Shown piece by piece: positions 15,933 to 25,013 of a DNA stretch of 64,000 nt. The notes below the pieces were generated by a model. That model did not search any database and was not told the origin of the DNA. It saw only the letters and a program-made list of their open reading frames with translations. The position numbers and the translations under genes were made by a program. Source of the DNA: CAZKVJ01 sp964556225 (GTDB lineage Bacteria; Actinomycetota; Acidimicrobiia; Acidimicrobiales; Ilumatobacteraceae); contig CAZKVJ010000018.1 of NCBI GenBank assembly GCA_964556225.1, positions 1 through 64,000 on the forward strand, given 5' to 3'. Numbering within the stretch: the stretch's first letter is position 1; every line of letters begins with the position of its first letter.

Positions 15933-17186
15933 GTGAACGACGAGCACGTGCTCGGGGCCCGCCTGCGGGTGTGGCTCGACCAGCACCACGACGAGCTGAT
16001 CGCGATCCGCCGCCACCTCCACGCCCACCCCGAGCCGAGTGGCCAGGAGCTGGCCACCACGGCGTTCGTGGCGGAGCGGCTCGAGGTGGCGGGGCTGGCG
16101 CCACGGATCCTGAGCGGTGGGACGGGGCTGATCTGCGACATCGAGGGCGGGCCGGGGCCCCGGGTGGCGCTGCGGGCCGACCTGGACGCGCTGGCGATGG
16201 ACGACGAGAAGGACGTGCACTACCGCAGCACCGTGCCGGGCGTGGCCCATGCCTGCGGCCATGACGTGCACACCACCGTGCTGGTGGCCGCGACGCTCTA
16301 CCTCGCTCACCTGGCCGAGCTGCTGCCCGGCTCGGTCCGCTCGGTGTTCCAACCCGCCGAGGAGCAGGTGCCGGGCGGTGCCCTCGACGTGATCGCCGCC
16401 GGTGCCCTCGACGGCGTCGACGCCATGATCGGCCTGCACTGCGAGCCCAAGCTCGACGTCGGCCACGTCGGGGTCCGGCCGGGACCCATCACCTCGGCCG
16501 CCGACACCGTGACGATCCGCCTGAGCGGGCCCGGTGGCCACACGGCGCGACCCGAGCTGACCGTCGACCTGCTCCGCGTGGCCGGGCGGGTGCTAGCGGA
16601 GGTGCCGGAGCGGGTGCGGGCCGACGTCGAGCACCTGGGACCGGTGAAGATGGTCTTCGGCGCCGTGCACGGCGGGGACGCCCCGAACGTGATCCCGGCG
16701 CACGTCACGCTGCGCGCGTCGGTGCGTACCCCGTCGGCCGAGGTCTGGGACGTGCTGGCCGCCGCCGTGCGGGAAGCGGTCGCTCACGCGGCCGCCGACA
16801 GCGGGGCCTCGGTCGAGATCGACCACGTCCGTGGCGTCCCACCGGTGGTCAACGATGTCGACGTAACGGCGCTGGTGGCCGCGGCGGCAACGGCCGAGCT
16901 GGGCCCCGGGGTGGTGACCGAGGCCCCGCAGAGCTGGGGCGGTGACGACTTCGCGTGGTACCTGCGCCAGGTGCCGGGCACCTATGTCCGTCTCGGGACG
17001 CACGACCCGGCCGGCCCCGGACCCCGCCTCGACCTCCACGCCGGCCACTTCGACGTGGACGAGCGGGCCATCGCCATCGGCGTGCGGCTCCTCGTGGCCG
17101 GCACCTGGCGCCGCCTGAACGCCACCCCCCACGAACGAGAAGAGCCAGAACGAGGAGGGAGAGAGGGGCTCAGCGGGCGAGGGTGA
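15933..17186 (+). CDS. M20D-family amidohydrolase/carboxypeptidase
   Basis: This 417-residue dinuclear zinc-type hydrolase belongs to the IAA-amino-acid hydrolase/hippuricase group. Metal ligands are recognisable in HACGHDVHTT, in FQPAEEQVPGGA and GLHCEP, and in the C-terminal LHAGHFDVDE. A lid/dimerisation domain is inserted at about residues 180-295 (GPGGHTARPE to APNVIPA). The start is GTG 15933, with AGGAGG about ten bases upstream. It probably cleaves N-acyl amino acids. Its 3' end overlaps the convergent nuoN by 17 bp. Co-transcription with the threonine deaminase is likely. Confidence 0.9.
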   Translation: MNDEHVLGARLRVWLDQHHDELIAIRRHLHAHPEPSGQELATTAFVAERLEVAGLAPRILSGGTGLICDIEGGPGPRVALRADLDALAMDDEKDVHYRSTVPGVAHACGHDVHTTVLVAATLYLAHLAELLPGSVRSVFQPAEEQVPGGALDVIAAGALDGVDAMIGLHCEPKLDVGHVGVRPGPITSAADTVTIRLSGPGGHTARPELTVDLLRVAGRVLAEVPERVRADVEHLGPVKMVFGAVHGGDAPNVIPAHVTLRASVRTPSAEVWDVLAAAVREAVAHAAADSGASVEIDHVRGVPPVVNDVDVTALVAAAATAELGPGVVTEAPQSWGGDDFAWYLRQVPGTYVRLGTHDPAGPGPRLDLHAGHFDVDERAIAIGVRLLVAGTWRRLNATPHEREEPERGGREGLSGRG

Positions 17187-18693
17187 CGACCTGCTCGCTC
17201 GCCTCGATGAGCCAGTCGGGGAAGATCCCCACCAGCAGCGTGAAGCCCACCGACACGGCGAGCACCAGACCGGTTGACACCGACACCTGCACACGCGGCG
17301 CGTCGGCGTCGCCGTCGGCCAGCCACATGCTGATCATGATCCGCAGGTAGAGCATGGCGGCGATCACGGCCGCGATCATCGCCACCAGCGCCAAGGCGTA
17401 GCTGTCCACCACCGCGGCCGCCTCGATCACTGCGAACTTCGACACGAACCCGGACGTGAACGGCACGCCGGCCTGCGCCAGCAGCAGCACCGTCACGGCC
17501 AGCGCCAGACCCGGCCGGCGCCGGGCCAGACCTCGGAAGGCGGCGAGGTCGCTGTTGCCGTCGCTCGCCCGCGCCACCAGCGTCACCACGGCGAACGTGC
17601 CGATGACGAGCACCACGTAGATCATCAGGTAGAGCATCGCCGCGGACAGCCCGTCGACGGACTCGGGATCGGCCACGTGGCCGGTTGCCTCGACCGCGAC
17701 GAGGACGAAGCCGGCGTGGGTGATCGACGAGTACGCCAGCATGCGCTTGACGTTCGCCTGGACGATGGCCAGCAGCGCGCCGACCAGCAGCGTCAGCACC
17801 GCCAGCACCCAGATGATCGGCCGCCAGTCGTCGGCCCGGGTGGCCAGCGCCGTGCGCAGCACCCGCAGCAGCGCGGCGAAGGCCGCCACCTTGCCGGCCG
17901 AGGCCATGAAGCCGGTCACCGGGCTCGGCGCCCCCTGGTACACGTCGGGCGCCCACATGTGGAACGGCACGGCGCTCACCTTGAAGCCCAGGCCCACCAG
18001 CAAGAGCGCCGCCCCGGCCAGCAGCAGCGCCCCACTCCCGTTCAGGAACACCTCGGCGGACAGCACCGCCCCGACACCCGTGTAGAGGGTCTCACCGGTG
18101 GAGCCGTACACGAGGGCGATCCCGTAGAGCAGGAACGCAGAGGAGAACCCGCCGAGCACGAAGTACTTCAGCCCGGCTTCCTGGCTCTCGGCCCGGCGGC
18201 GGTTGCTGGCCGCCAGCACGTACAGCGACAGGCTCAGGATCTCGAGCCCGAGGAACAGCACGACCAGATCGAGCGCCGCCGCCATCACGATGCCGCCGAT
18301 CGCCGCCATCAGGTACAGCGCGTACGGCTCCGGCGCGTCCTCGCCCTGCGCGCCGAGCTGGTCGGTGGTGACCCCACAGGTGAGCACCACGGCGATGCAG
18401 ATGGCGATCGCCGCGAACAGCCCGAAGTGGTCGAGTGCCAGCGTCCCTCGGATGAGCGTCTGCGGCCCGTCGTCGGAGACGTCGGCCCACAGCACCATGC
18501 AGAGCACGGTCGCGGCGACGGCACCGAGGGAGGCGACGGCGGCGTACAGGTGGCGGGGCCACCGCGGGGTCAGGGCCGCCGTGAGGAGCAGCGCCAGGCC
18601 GACACCGAGCAGCACCAGCAACGGTGACAACGCGAACCAGTCGATCTCGGGGCCGACGAAGGTCGCGTCGACCTGGGCCACCAGCGCGCCCAT
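17170..18693 (-). CDS. nuoN: NADH-quinone oxidoreductase subunit N (complex I operon 2)
   Basis: This 507-residue antiporter-like subunit is the last gene of the 21-gene bc-nuo transcript. It has LGLEILSLSLYVLAAS (TM5 glutamate), FKVSAVPFHMWAPDVYQGAP (central lysine) and VKRMLAYSSITHAGF. ATG 18693 shares one base with the nuoM stop (TGATG). An in-frame reading upstream would overlap all of the nuoM tail. It ends convergent to the M20 hydrolase. Confidence 0.97.
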   Translation of the reverse strand: MGALVAQVDATFVGPEIDWFALSPLLVLLGVGLALLLTAALTPRWPRHLYAAVASLGAVAATVLCMVLWADVSDDGPQTLIRGTLALDHFGLFAAIAICIAVVLTCGVTTDQLGAQGEDAPEPYALYLMAAIGGIVMAAALDLVVLFLGLEILSLSLYVLAASNRRRAESQEAGLKYFVLGGFSSAFLLYGIALVYGSTGETLYTGVGAVLSAEVFLNGSGALLLAGAALLLVGLGFKVSAVPFHMWAPDVYQGAPSPVTGFMASAGKVAAFAALLRVLRTALATRADDWRPIIWVLAVLTLLVGALLAIVQANVKRMLAYSSITHAGFVLVAVEATGHVADPESVDGLSAAMLYLMIYVVLVIGTFAVVTLVARASDGNSDLAAFRGLARRRPGLALAVTVLLLAQAGVPFTSGFVSKFAVIEAAAVVDSYALALVAMIAAVIAAMLYLRIMISMWLADGDADAPRVQVSVSTGLVLAVSVGFTLLVGIFPDWLIEASEQVVTLAR

Positions 18694-20288
18694 CAGCCGT
18701 CTCCCTCCGTCTCGCCGTTCTCCGACTCTCCACTGTCGCTGGATTCGCCGCCCTCGCCACCGATCGGCTCGGGTGCACGGAAGTCGCTGCGCTCCTCCAC
18801 GTGGACGATCAGCTCCTCGACGCTCGGCTCGATGCGCGACAGCATCGGCTTCGGGAACAGCCCGGTCACCACGATGACGGCCACGAACGGCAGGATCACC
18901 AGACCCTCGCGCCAGCGCAGGTCGGCCACCTCGGCGTTGTCGTCGTCGGGCTCGCCGTGGAACACCCGCTGGTAGGCCCACAGCAGGTACAGCGCGGCGA
19001 GGATCACGCCGGTGGTGGCGACCACGGTCCACCAGCGAGCGGTCAGGAACGACCCGATCAGCACGAGGAACTCACCGACGAAGCCGTTGGTGCCGGGCAC
19101 GCCGATGGAGCTGAACATCACCACCGTGAACGCGGCGGCGAACACCGGCGCCGCCTTCTGGAGCCCCTTCAACGCCGAGATCTCCCGAGTGTGGCGGCGC
19201 TCGTAGATCCACCCCACGAGGAGGAACAGCGCCCCGGTGGACACGCCGTGGTTGACCATCTGCATCACCCCGCCGGTGATGGCCTGCGTGGTGATGGCGA
19301 ACGTGCCGAGGACGATGAAGCCGAGGTGGGCGACCGACGAGTAGGCGACCAGGCGCTTCAGGTCCGTCTGCATCGTCGCCGCGATCGCCCCCCACAGGAT
19401 CCCGATCACGCCGAGCGTGAGCAGCAGCGGTCGCGCCCAGACGGCGGCGGCGGGGAACAGGTAGAGCCCGAAGCGCAGCAGCCCGTACGTGCCGAGCTTC
19501 AGCAGCACGCCGGCCAGGATCACCGAGCCGGCCGTCGGCGCCTGGGTGTGGGCGTCGGGGAGCCAGGTGTGCAGCGGGAAGATCGGCACCTTCACGGCGA
19601 AGGCGATGGCGAACGCGAAGAACAGCAGCCGCCCGGTGACGCTCGCGAACTCGGCCCGCTCGGCCAAGGTGACGAGGTCGAAGGTGAGGTAGCCCACCGA
19701 GGACCGGGCCAAGAACGCGGTGGCGATGATGCCGACCAGCAGGAACGCCGAGCCGAACATCGTGTAGAGGAAGAACTTGGTGGCGGCGTAGATCCGCCGG
19801 TCGTAGCCCCAGCCGCCGATGAGGAAGTACATCGGCACCAGCACGATCTCGAAGAAGATGAAGAACAGGAACAGGTCGAGGCTCACGAAGCTGCCCATCA
19901 CGCCGGCCTCGAGCAGCAGCAGCCACGCGAGGTAGGGCTTCTCGTCGTGATGGGGGTCGGCGCCCAAGAGCGCGAACGGGAACAGGACCCCGGTGAGCAC
20001 GACGAGGAACAGCGAGATGCCGTCGATGCCCACGTGCCACGAGATACCCCACGTCTCGACCCACTGGTGCTGCGACTCGAACTGGAAGCCGGGCACGCCG
20101 GTCTCGAACGCGGTGAGCAGCCACACGCTGAGGGCCCCCGTGAGCACGGCGAAGGCGAGGCCGGTGATGCGCACGAGCTCGGGGCGCCGCTTGCTCATCA
20201 GGGTCACCGCCAGCGCCCCGACGGCGGGCAGCGCGACGAGCATGGCGAGGATCGGGAACCCCAGCTCCGAGGTGGACTCGGCCAGCAT
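18693..20288 (-). CDS. nuoM: NADH-quinone oxidoreductase subunit M (complex I operon 2)
   Basis: This 531-residue proton-pumping subunit has FFEIVLVPMYFLIGGWG, FAVKVPIFPLHTWLPDAH and LKRLVAYSSVAHLGF. The last 30 residues form a Gly/Ser/Glu-rich acidic tail (GGESSDSGESENGETEGDG) that is not in the operon 1 copy and would hang in the aqueous phase. ATG 20288 overlaps the nuoL stop by one base. A GTG one codon upstream is an alternative. Confidence 0.97.
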   Translation of the reverse strand: MLAESTSELGFPILAMLVALPAVGALAVTLMSKRRPELVRITGLAFAVLTGALSVWLLTAFETGVPGFQFESQHQWVETWGISWHVGIDGISLFLVVLTGVLFPFALLGADPHHDEKPYLAWLLLLEAGVMGSFVSLDLFLFFIFFEIVLVPMYFLIGGWGYDRRIYAATKFFLYTMFGSAFLLVGIIATAFLARSSVGYLTFDLVTLAERAEFASVTGRLLFFAFAIAFAVKVPIFPLHTWLPDAHTQAPTAGSVILAGVLLKLGTYGLLRFGLYLFPAAAVWARPLLLTLGVIGILWGAIAATMQTDLKRLVAYSSVAHLGFIVLGTFAITTQAITGGVMQMVNHGVSTGALFLLVGWIYERRHTREISALKGLQKAAPVFAAAFTVVMFSSIGVPGTNGFVGEFLVLIGSFLTARWWTVVATTGVILAALYLLWAYQRVFHGEPDDDNAEVADLRWREGLVILPFVAVIVVTGLFPKPMLSRIEPSVEELIVHVEERSDFRAPEPIGGEGGESSDSGESENGETEGDG

Positions 20289-22189
20289 CACAGGATCCCC
20301 CGCAGAAGGAACCACGCCAGCAGCGCAACGACGCCGAGACCGACCACGGCGGCGTAGGTGCGCACCATGCCGCTCTGCAGCCGGCTGAGCAGACCACCGC
20401 CACCGGTGGCGAGCCGGCCGACGCCGTCGACGGAGGCGTCGATGATGTGCGTGTCGGCCCACAGCACGCCCTCGAAGCCCTCGCGCCCCGGCCCACCCAT
20501 GAACGCCGACACGGCCTCGTCGTAGTACCAGCCGTGCGCGAGGACCTTCGGCTCGATCGGTCGCACCTTGCGCCGGCCATACACCACCCAGGCACTGGCG
20601 ACCCCGACGATCGTCACCGTGGCGGCGACGGCCATCAGCAGGTACTTCCAGTCGTACGCGGTCGTGGCGTCGATGACGGCCTCGCCCGGTTCGACCACCG
20701 GCTCGAGCCACTTCTCGAGCAGCTTGAGGTCGTCGTCGAACGGCAGGTTGAGCGCGCCACCGGTGACGGCCAGCCCGGCCAGCACCACCAGGGGCACCCA
20801 CATCACGGGCGGGCTCTCGTGCGGGTGCAGCGCCTCGTGCTCGTCGCCGGCCCCGGCCCACCTGGCCTTCCCGAAGAAGACCATGATCACCTGGCGCGTC
20901 ATGTAGTAGGCGGTCAGCAGCGCCGCCACCAGACCCACCAGGTACAGCAGCCGGTTGTTCGCCAGGTCGAACAGCAGGATCTCGTCCTTCGACCAGAAGC
21001 CCGAGAACGGCGGCAGGCCCACGATGGCCAGCCAGCCGACCATGAACGTGACGAACGTGATCGGCATCAGCCGGCGCAGCCCTCCCATGCGGCGCATGTC
21101 CTGCTCGCCGTGCATGCCGTGGATGACCGAGCCCGAGCCGAGGAACAGCAGCGCCTTGAAGAACGCGTGGGTGATCATGTGGAAGATCGCGGCCACGTAC
21201 GCACCGGAGCCGACGGCGAGGAACATGAAGCCGAGCTGGCTGATCGTCGAGTAGGCGAGGACCTTCTTGATGTCGTTCTGCGCCACGGCGATCGACGCCG
21301 CGAACAGCGCCGTGGCGACGCCGACCACGGCGATCACATCGGGCACCCAGTCGTAGCTGGCGGCGATGACGGGGTTCATCCGCGTCAGCAGGAACACGCC
21401 GGCGGTGACCATCGTCGCCGCGTGGATCAGCGCCGAGACCGGGGTCGGGCCGGCCATGGCGTCGGGGAGCCAGAGGTACAGCGGCAGCTGTGCGCTCTTG
21501 CCCGCGGCGCCGACCAGCAGCATCAGCACGATGGCCGTGGCGGTCACCGCCGACAGCGCACCCGTCTCGGCGGCCTCGTTGATGCCGAGGTAGCTCAGCG
21601 AACCGGTGGCGCCGAACGCCAGGAACATGGCGATCATCACCCCGAAGTCGCCGACCCGGTTCGTGATGAACGCCTTCTTGCCGGCCGTGGCGTTGGCGTC
21701 GCTGGTGAACCAGAACGAGATGAGCAGGTACGAGCAGGCGCCCACACCCTCCCACCCGAGGAACGTCACCGGGAGGTTGGCACCCAGGACGAGGACCAGC
21801 ATCGAGCCGACGAACAGGTTGAGGTACAAGAAGAACTTCGTGAAGTTCGCGTCACCGTGCATGTAGCCGATGGCGTACACGTGGATCAGCGCGCTGATGC
21901 CGGTGACGAACAGCGCCATCGTGATGCTGAGGGGGTCGACGAGGAACGCCAGATCGACCTGGAGCGAACCGACCGGCAGCCACGACCAGAGCACCTCGAC
22001 GTGCGAGCGCTCCTCGAGCGGCAGCGACGCCAGGTCGACGAGCACCGCCACCGTCACCAGGAACGAGGCCGCCACCATGGCCGCTGCGAACCATCCGGCG
22101 AGCGGCTCGCCGAGTCGCCGGCCGAACACGACCAGCACCAAGAACCCGAACAGCGGCAGCGCCGGGATGAGCCAGACCGCCTCGATCAT
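20288..22189 (-). CDS. nuoL: NADH-quinone oxidoreductase subunit L (complex I operon 2)
   Basis: This 633-residue subunit is of normal NuoL length, without the His-rich insertion of the operon 1 copy. Signatures include GWEGVGACSYLLISFWF, GKSAQLPLYLWLPDAMAGP and IKKVLAYSTISQLGF. At the lysine-helix the usual HTWLPDAM reads YLWLPDAM, so the His is replaced by Tyr. The start lies 34 bp after nuoK, the widest gap inside the nuo part of this operon. Confidence 0.97.
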   Translation of the reverse strand: MIEAVWLIPALPLFGFLVLVVFGRRLGEPLAGWFAAAMVAASFLVTVAVLVDLASLPLEERSHVEVLWSWLPVGSLQVDLAFLVDPLSITMALFVTGISALIHVYAIGYMHGDANFTKFFLYLNLFVGSMLVLVLGANLPVTFLGWEGVGACSYLLISFWFTSDANATAGKKAFITNRVGDFGVMIAMFLAFGATGSLSYLGINEAAETGALSAVTATAIVLMLLVGAAGKSAQLPLYLWLPDAMAGPTPVSALIHAATMVTAGVFLLTRMNPVIAASYDWVPDVIAVVGVATALFAASIAVAQNDIKKVLAYSTISQLGFMFLAVGSGAYVAAIFHMITHAFFKALLFLGSGSVIHGMHGEQDMRRMGGLRRLMPITFVTFMVGWLAIVGLPPFSGFWSKDEILLFDLANNRLLYLVGLVAALLTAYYMTRQVIMVFFGKARWAGAGDEHEALHPHESPPVMWVPLVVLAGLAVTGGALNLPFDDDLKLLEKWLEPVVEPGEAVIDATTAYDWKYLLMAVAATVTIVGVASAWVVYGRRKVRPIEPKVLAHGWYYDEAVSAFMGGPGREGFEGVLWADTHIIDASVDGVGRLATGGGGLLSRLQSGMVRTYAAVVGLGVVALLAWFLLRGIL

Positions 22190-22223
22190 CCGATCCCCTC
22201 CACACGACCCCGCGCCATCGCGA

Positions 22224-22541
22224 TCATCCCCTCAGCGCCGAGATGTCGTCGGCGGTCGCACCGGGGCGGCGCCGCAGGATCGACACGATGATGCCCAGCC
22301 CCACCACGACCTCGGCGGCGGCCACGACGAGGACGAAGAACACCACCGTCTGACCGTCGATGTCGGCGAGGGTGGCCGCCAGGGACACGAAGGTCAGGTT
22401 CACGGCGTTGAGCATCAGCTCGATGCACATGAACATGACCAGCGGGTTGCGCCGGACCAGCACGCCGACGGCACCGATCGTGAACAGCAGGGCGGCCAGC
22501 AGCAGGTACCAGGTCGCGGTGGGTTCGAGGGCGCTCAGCAC
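22224..22541 (-). CDS. nuoK: NADH-quinone oxidoreductase subunit K (complex I operon 2)
   Basis: This 105-residue, three-helix subunit has conserved glutamates in MCIELMLNAVNLTF and AAAEVVVGLGIIV. It starts two bases after the nuoJ stop. The size and topology match the operon 1 copy, with clear sequence divergence. Confidence 0.96.
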   Translation of the reverse strand: MLSALEPTATWYLLLAALLFTIGAVGVLVRRNPLVMFMCIELMLNAVNLTFVSLAATLADIDGQTVVFFVLVVAAAEVVVGLGIIVSILRRRPGATADDISALRG

Positions 22542-22543
22542 GC

Positions 22544-23134
22544 TCAGCCCACCTTCTCCGGCCCGGCCACCGTGGCGCCCCCACGGCTCGAGCGTCGGGC
22601 CAGCACCACCGTGCCGACGACGGCCACCACGAGCAGCACCGACGTGAGCTCGAACGCCAGCACGTAGTCACCGAACACCGACGTGGCGAGCTGGCGGAGG
22701 TTGGCGTCGTGGTCGGCGACCGCTCCGGCTGCGTCGCCGGCGAGCGGCTCGTCGGCCACATCGAGCCCGGAGCCCCGGGTGGCGATGGTCCCGCGGGTCA
22801 CGACGATCGCCGCACCCAGCAGGCCGAGGAGGCCCACCCCCACGATCGCCGCCAGCCAGCGCTGCACGGCGATCGGCTCGGTGCGGAGGTTCTCCGACCG
22901 GTCGACGCCGAGCAGCATGATGACGAACAGGAACAGCACGACGATGGCGCCGGCGTACACGATGACCTGCACGGCGGCCAAGAACTGGGCGTCCTGCATC
23001 ACGAACAGCACGGCGATCCCGAACAGCGTCAGCACCAGGCTCAACGCGGCGTGCACCGGGTTGGATCGCACGATCACGCCCAGCGCACCGATCAGCACCA
23101 TCAGCGCCGCGCAGACGAAGACGAAGAAGTCCAT
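22544..23134 (-). CDS. nuoJ: NADH-quinone oxidoreductase subunit J (complex I operon 2)
   Basis: This 196-residue membrane subunit has the signature VIVYAGAIVVLFLFVIML and a longer loop before the last helix (DVADEPLAGDAAGAVADHD). ATG 23134 overlaps the nuoI stop by one base. The longer in-frame reading upstream crosses nuoI and is not credible. Confidence 0.95.
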   Translation of the reverse strand: MDFFVFVCAALMVLIGALGVIVRSNPVHAALSLVLTLFGIAVLFVMQDAQFLAAVQVIVYAGAIVVLFLFVIMLLGVDRSENLRTEPIAVQRWLAAIVGVGLLGLLGAAIVVTRGTIATRGSGLDVADEPLAGDAAGAVADHDANLRQLATSVFGDYVLAFELTSVLLVVAVVGTVVLARRSSRGGATVAGPEKVG

Positions 23135-23787
23135 CAGGGGTGCTGCTCCCGGCCGTCGCTGTCGGCCTGGGCCGGCTCGGCATCGCGCACCCCGTGGCCG
23201 AGGTCGCCACTCCAGCCGACGACGCCCACGAAGGACGCATCCCCCGACGGCGCCGTGGCCCGCATCCAGCCGGAGAGCTCGAGATCCTCGCCCTCGCGCC
23301 AGTCCTCCCACGGCAGCTGGCGGGGCCGGCCGTCGTCGTCGACCACCAGCTCGGTCTTGGTGTAGATGGCGTCCTCGCGGTTGGTGAAGCTGAACTCGAA
23401 CAGCTTCGACTCCGTGATGGCCTCGGTGGGACAGGCTTCGACGCACAGGTCGCAGTGGATGCAGCGCAGGTAGTTGATCTCGTAGACGAAGCCGTACCGC
23501 TCGCCGGGCGACACCGGCGCGGCAGGATCGTTGTCACGGCCGCGGACGTAGATGCAGCGCGCCGGGCAGACGCCCGCGCACAGCTCGCAGCCGATGCACT
23601 TCTCCATGCCGTCCTCGTAGCGGTTCAGCACGTGACGGCCGTGCAGGCGCACCGGCTTGGGGATCTTGGCGTCGTGGCGCTCGCCCTTGCCCTTCCGGTA
23701 CGCACGCCCGCCCGAGTACTCCGTGGTGACCCGCTTGGCCGCCCCGCGCTGGCGCCCGGTGACGAGGAACCCACCCAGGTAACCCAT
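23134..23787 (-). CDS. nuoI: NADH-quinone oxidoreductase subunit I, 2[4Fe-4S] (complex I operon 2)
   Basis: This 217-residue subunit has both clusters intact, CIGCELCAGVCP and CIHCDLCVEACP. The N-terminus is basic and amphipathic, and the C-terminus extends about 50 residues beyond the core with Trp and acidic residues. ATG 23787 shares one base with the nuoH stop. It carries electrons from NuoG to NuoB. Confidence 0.96.
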   Translation of the reverse strand: MGYLGGFLVTGRQRGAAKRVTTEYSGGRAYRKGKGERHDAKIPKPVRLHGRHVLNRYEDGMEKCIGCELCAGVCPARCIYVRGRDNDPAAPVSPGERYGFVYEINYLRCIHCDLCVEACPTEAITESKLFEFSFTNREDAIYTKTELVVDDDGRPRQLPWEDWREGEDLELSGWMRATAPSGDASFVGVVGWSGDLGHGVRDAEPAQADSDGREQHP

Positions 23788-25013
23788 CAGAACATCGCCC
23801 CCTCGCGCCGGCGGGCCCGACCGCTGACCCGGACGGCCGCCCACAGCAGCAGCAGGCAGACGAGCAGCACGACCATCGACACCGCGGTGGTCACCGCCAC
23901 GTTCCAGTCCTCTTCGCGCCCGACGCGGATGGCGGCGAGCAGCATGAACCACCCGAGCGACGCCGGGATCAGCACCTTCCAGCCCAGGTCCATCAGCTGG
24001 TCGTAGCGGAAGCGGGGCAGCGTGGCCCGGAGCCACACGTAGATGTAGAGGAACACGAAGACCTTGGCCAGGAACCAGATGGTGCCCTCGAGCCCGTTGT
24101 TCACGAGCGGGAGGTCGAGCTCGACGTCGAACACCTTCGGCGGCTGGGGACCACCGAAGAACAGCGTGACGATGATGGCCGACATCGTCACCGTGTTCAT
24201 GAACTCGGCCAAGTAGAAGAGCGCGAACCGGATCGAGGAGTACTCGGTGTTGAACCCGCCGACAAGCTCCTGCTCGGCTTCGACCAGGTCGAACGGCGGC
24301 CGGTTCAGCTCGGCCGTGGCGGCGATCAGGAAGATCACGAACGGCACCACCCCGGTGAGCAGCACGTTCCACTGCCCGATGGATCCCTGCGCAGCGACGA
24401 TCCCCGAGGTGCTGAGCGTGCTGGTGACGAGCAGCACCGCGGCCACGGACATCCCGAGCGCGGCCTCGTAGCTGATCATCTGCGCCGAGGCCCGCACCGA
24501 GCCGAGGAGCGGGTACTTCGACCCGGACGACCAGCCAGCCAGCATGATCCCGTAGACCGCGATGGACGACAGCGCCAGCACCAGCAGGATGCCGATCGGT
24601 GGGTCGGCGAGCTGCACCCGCGTGGTGTGGCCGAACCACTCGACGAGCCCCTGGTTGTTGTCGCGGTAGTCGCCGCCGAGCGGGATCACCGCGAACACCA
24701 GGAACGCCGGCACGAGCGACAGGAACGGCGCCAGCCGGAACACGAACCGGTCGGCGCGATCCGGCAGCAGGTCCTCCTTGAAAAACAGCTTCATGCCGTC
24801 GGCCAGCGTCTGGAGGATGCCGAACGGCCCGGCCTTGTTGGGTCCGACGCGGTTCTGCATGCCGGCGATGGCCTTGCGCTCGAACCACACCATGAACATG
24901 GTGGCGACCAGTCCGACGACGAAGATCACCACGACCTTGAGCAGCACGATCGCCACGTCGCCGGCGGTGAGCTCGCCGATGAGGAGGGGGTCGGTGGCGA
25001 CGAGACCGGCCAT
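23787..25013 (-). CDS. nuoH: NADH-quinone oxidoreductase subunit H (complex I operon 2)
   Basis: This 408-residue membrane subunit has the classical NRVGPNKAGPFGILQTLADG and KLFFKEDLLPDRADR, and the acidic loop PPFDLVEAEQELVGGFNTEY. ATG 25013 overlaps the nuoG stop by one base. The reading further upstream overlaps nuoG and is rejected. It forms the quinone chamber with NuoD and NuoB. Confidence 0.96.
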   Translation of the reverse strand: MAGLVATDPLLIGELTAGDVAIVLLKVVVIFVVGLVATMFMVWFERKAIAGMQNRVGPNKAGPFGILQTLADGMKLFFKEDLLPDRADRFVFRLAPFLSLVPAFLVFAVIPLGGDYRDNNQGLVEWFGHTTRVQLADPPIGILLVLALSSIAVYGIMLAGWSSGSKYPLLGSVRASAQMISYEAALGMSVAAVLLVTSTLSTSGIVAAQGSIGQWNVLLTGVVPFVIFLIAATAELNRPPFDLVEAEQELVGGFNTEYSSIRFALFYLAEFMNTVTMSAIIVTLFFGGPQPPKVFDVELDLPLVNNGLEGTIWFLAKVFVFLYIYVWLRATLPRFRYDQLMDLGWKVLIPASLGWFMLLAAIRVGREEDWNVAVTTAVSMVVLLVCLLLLWAAVRVSGRARRREGAMF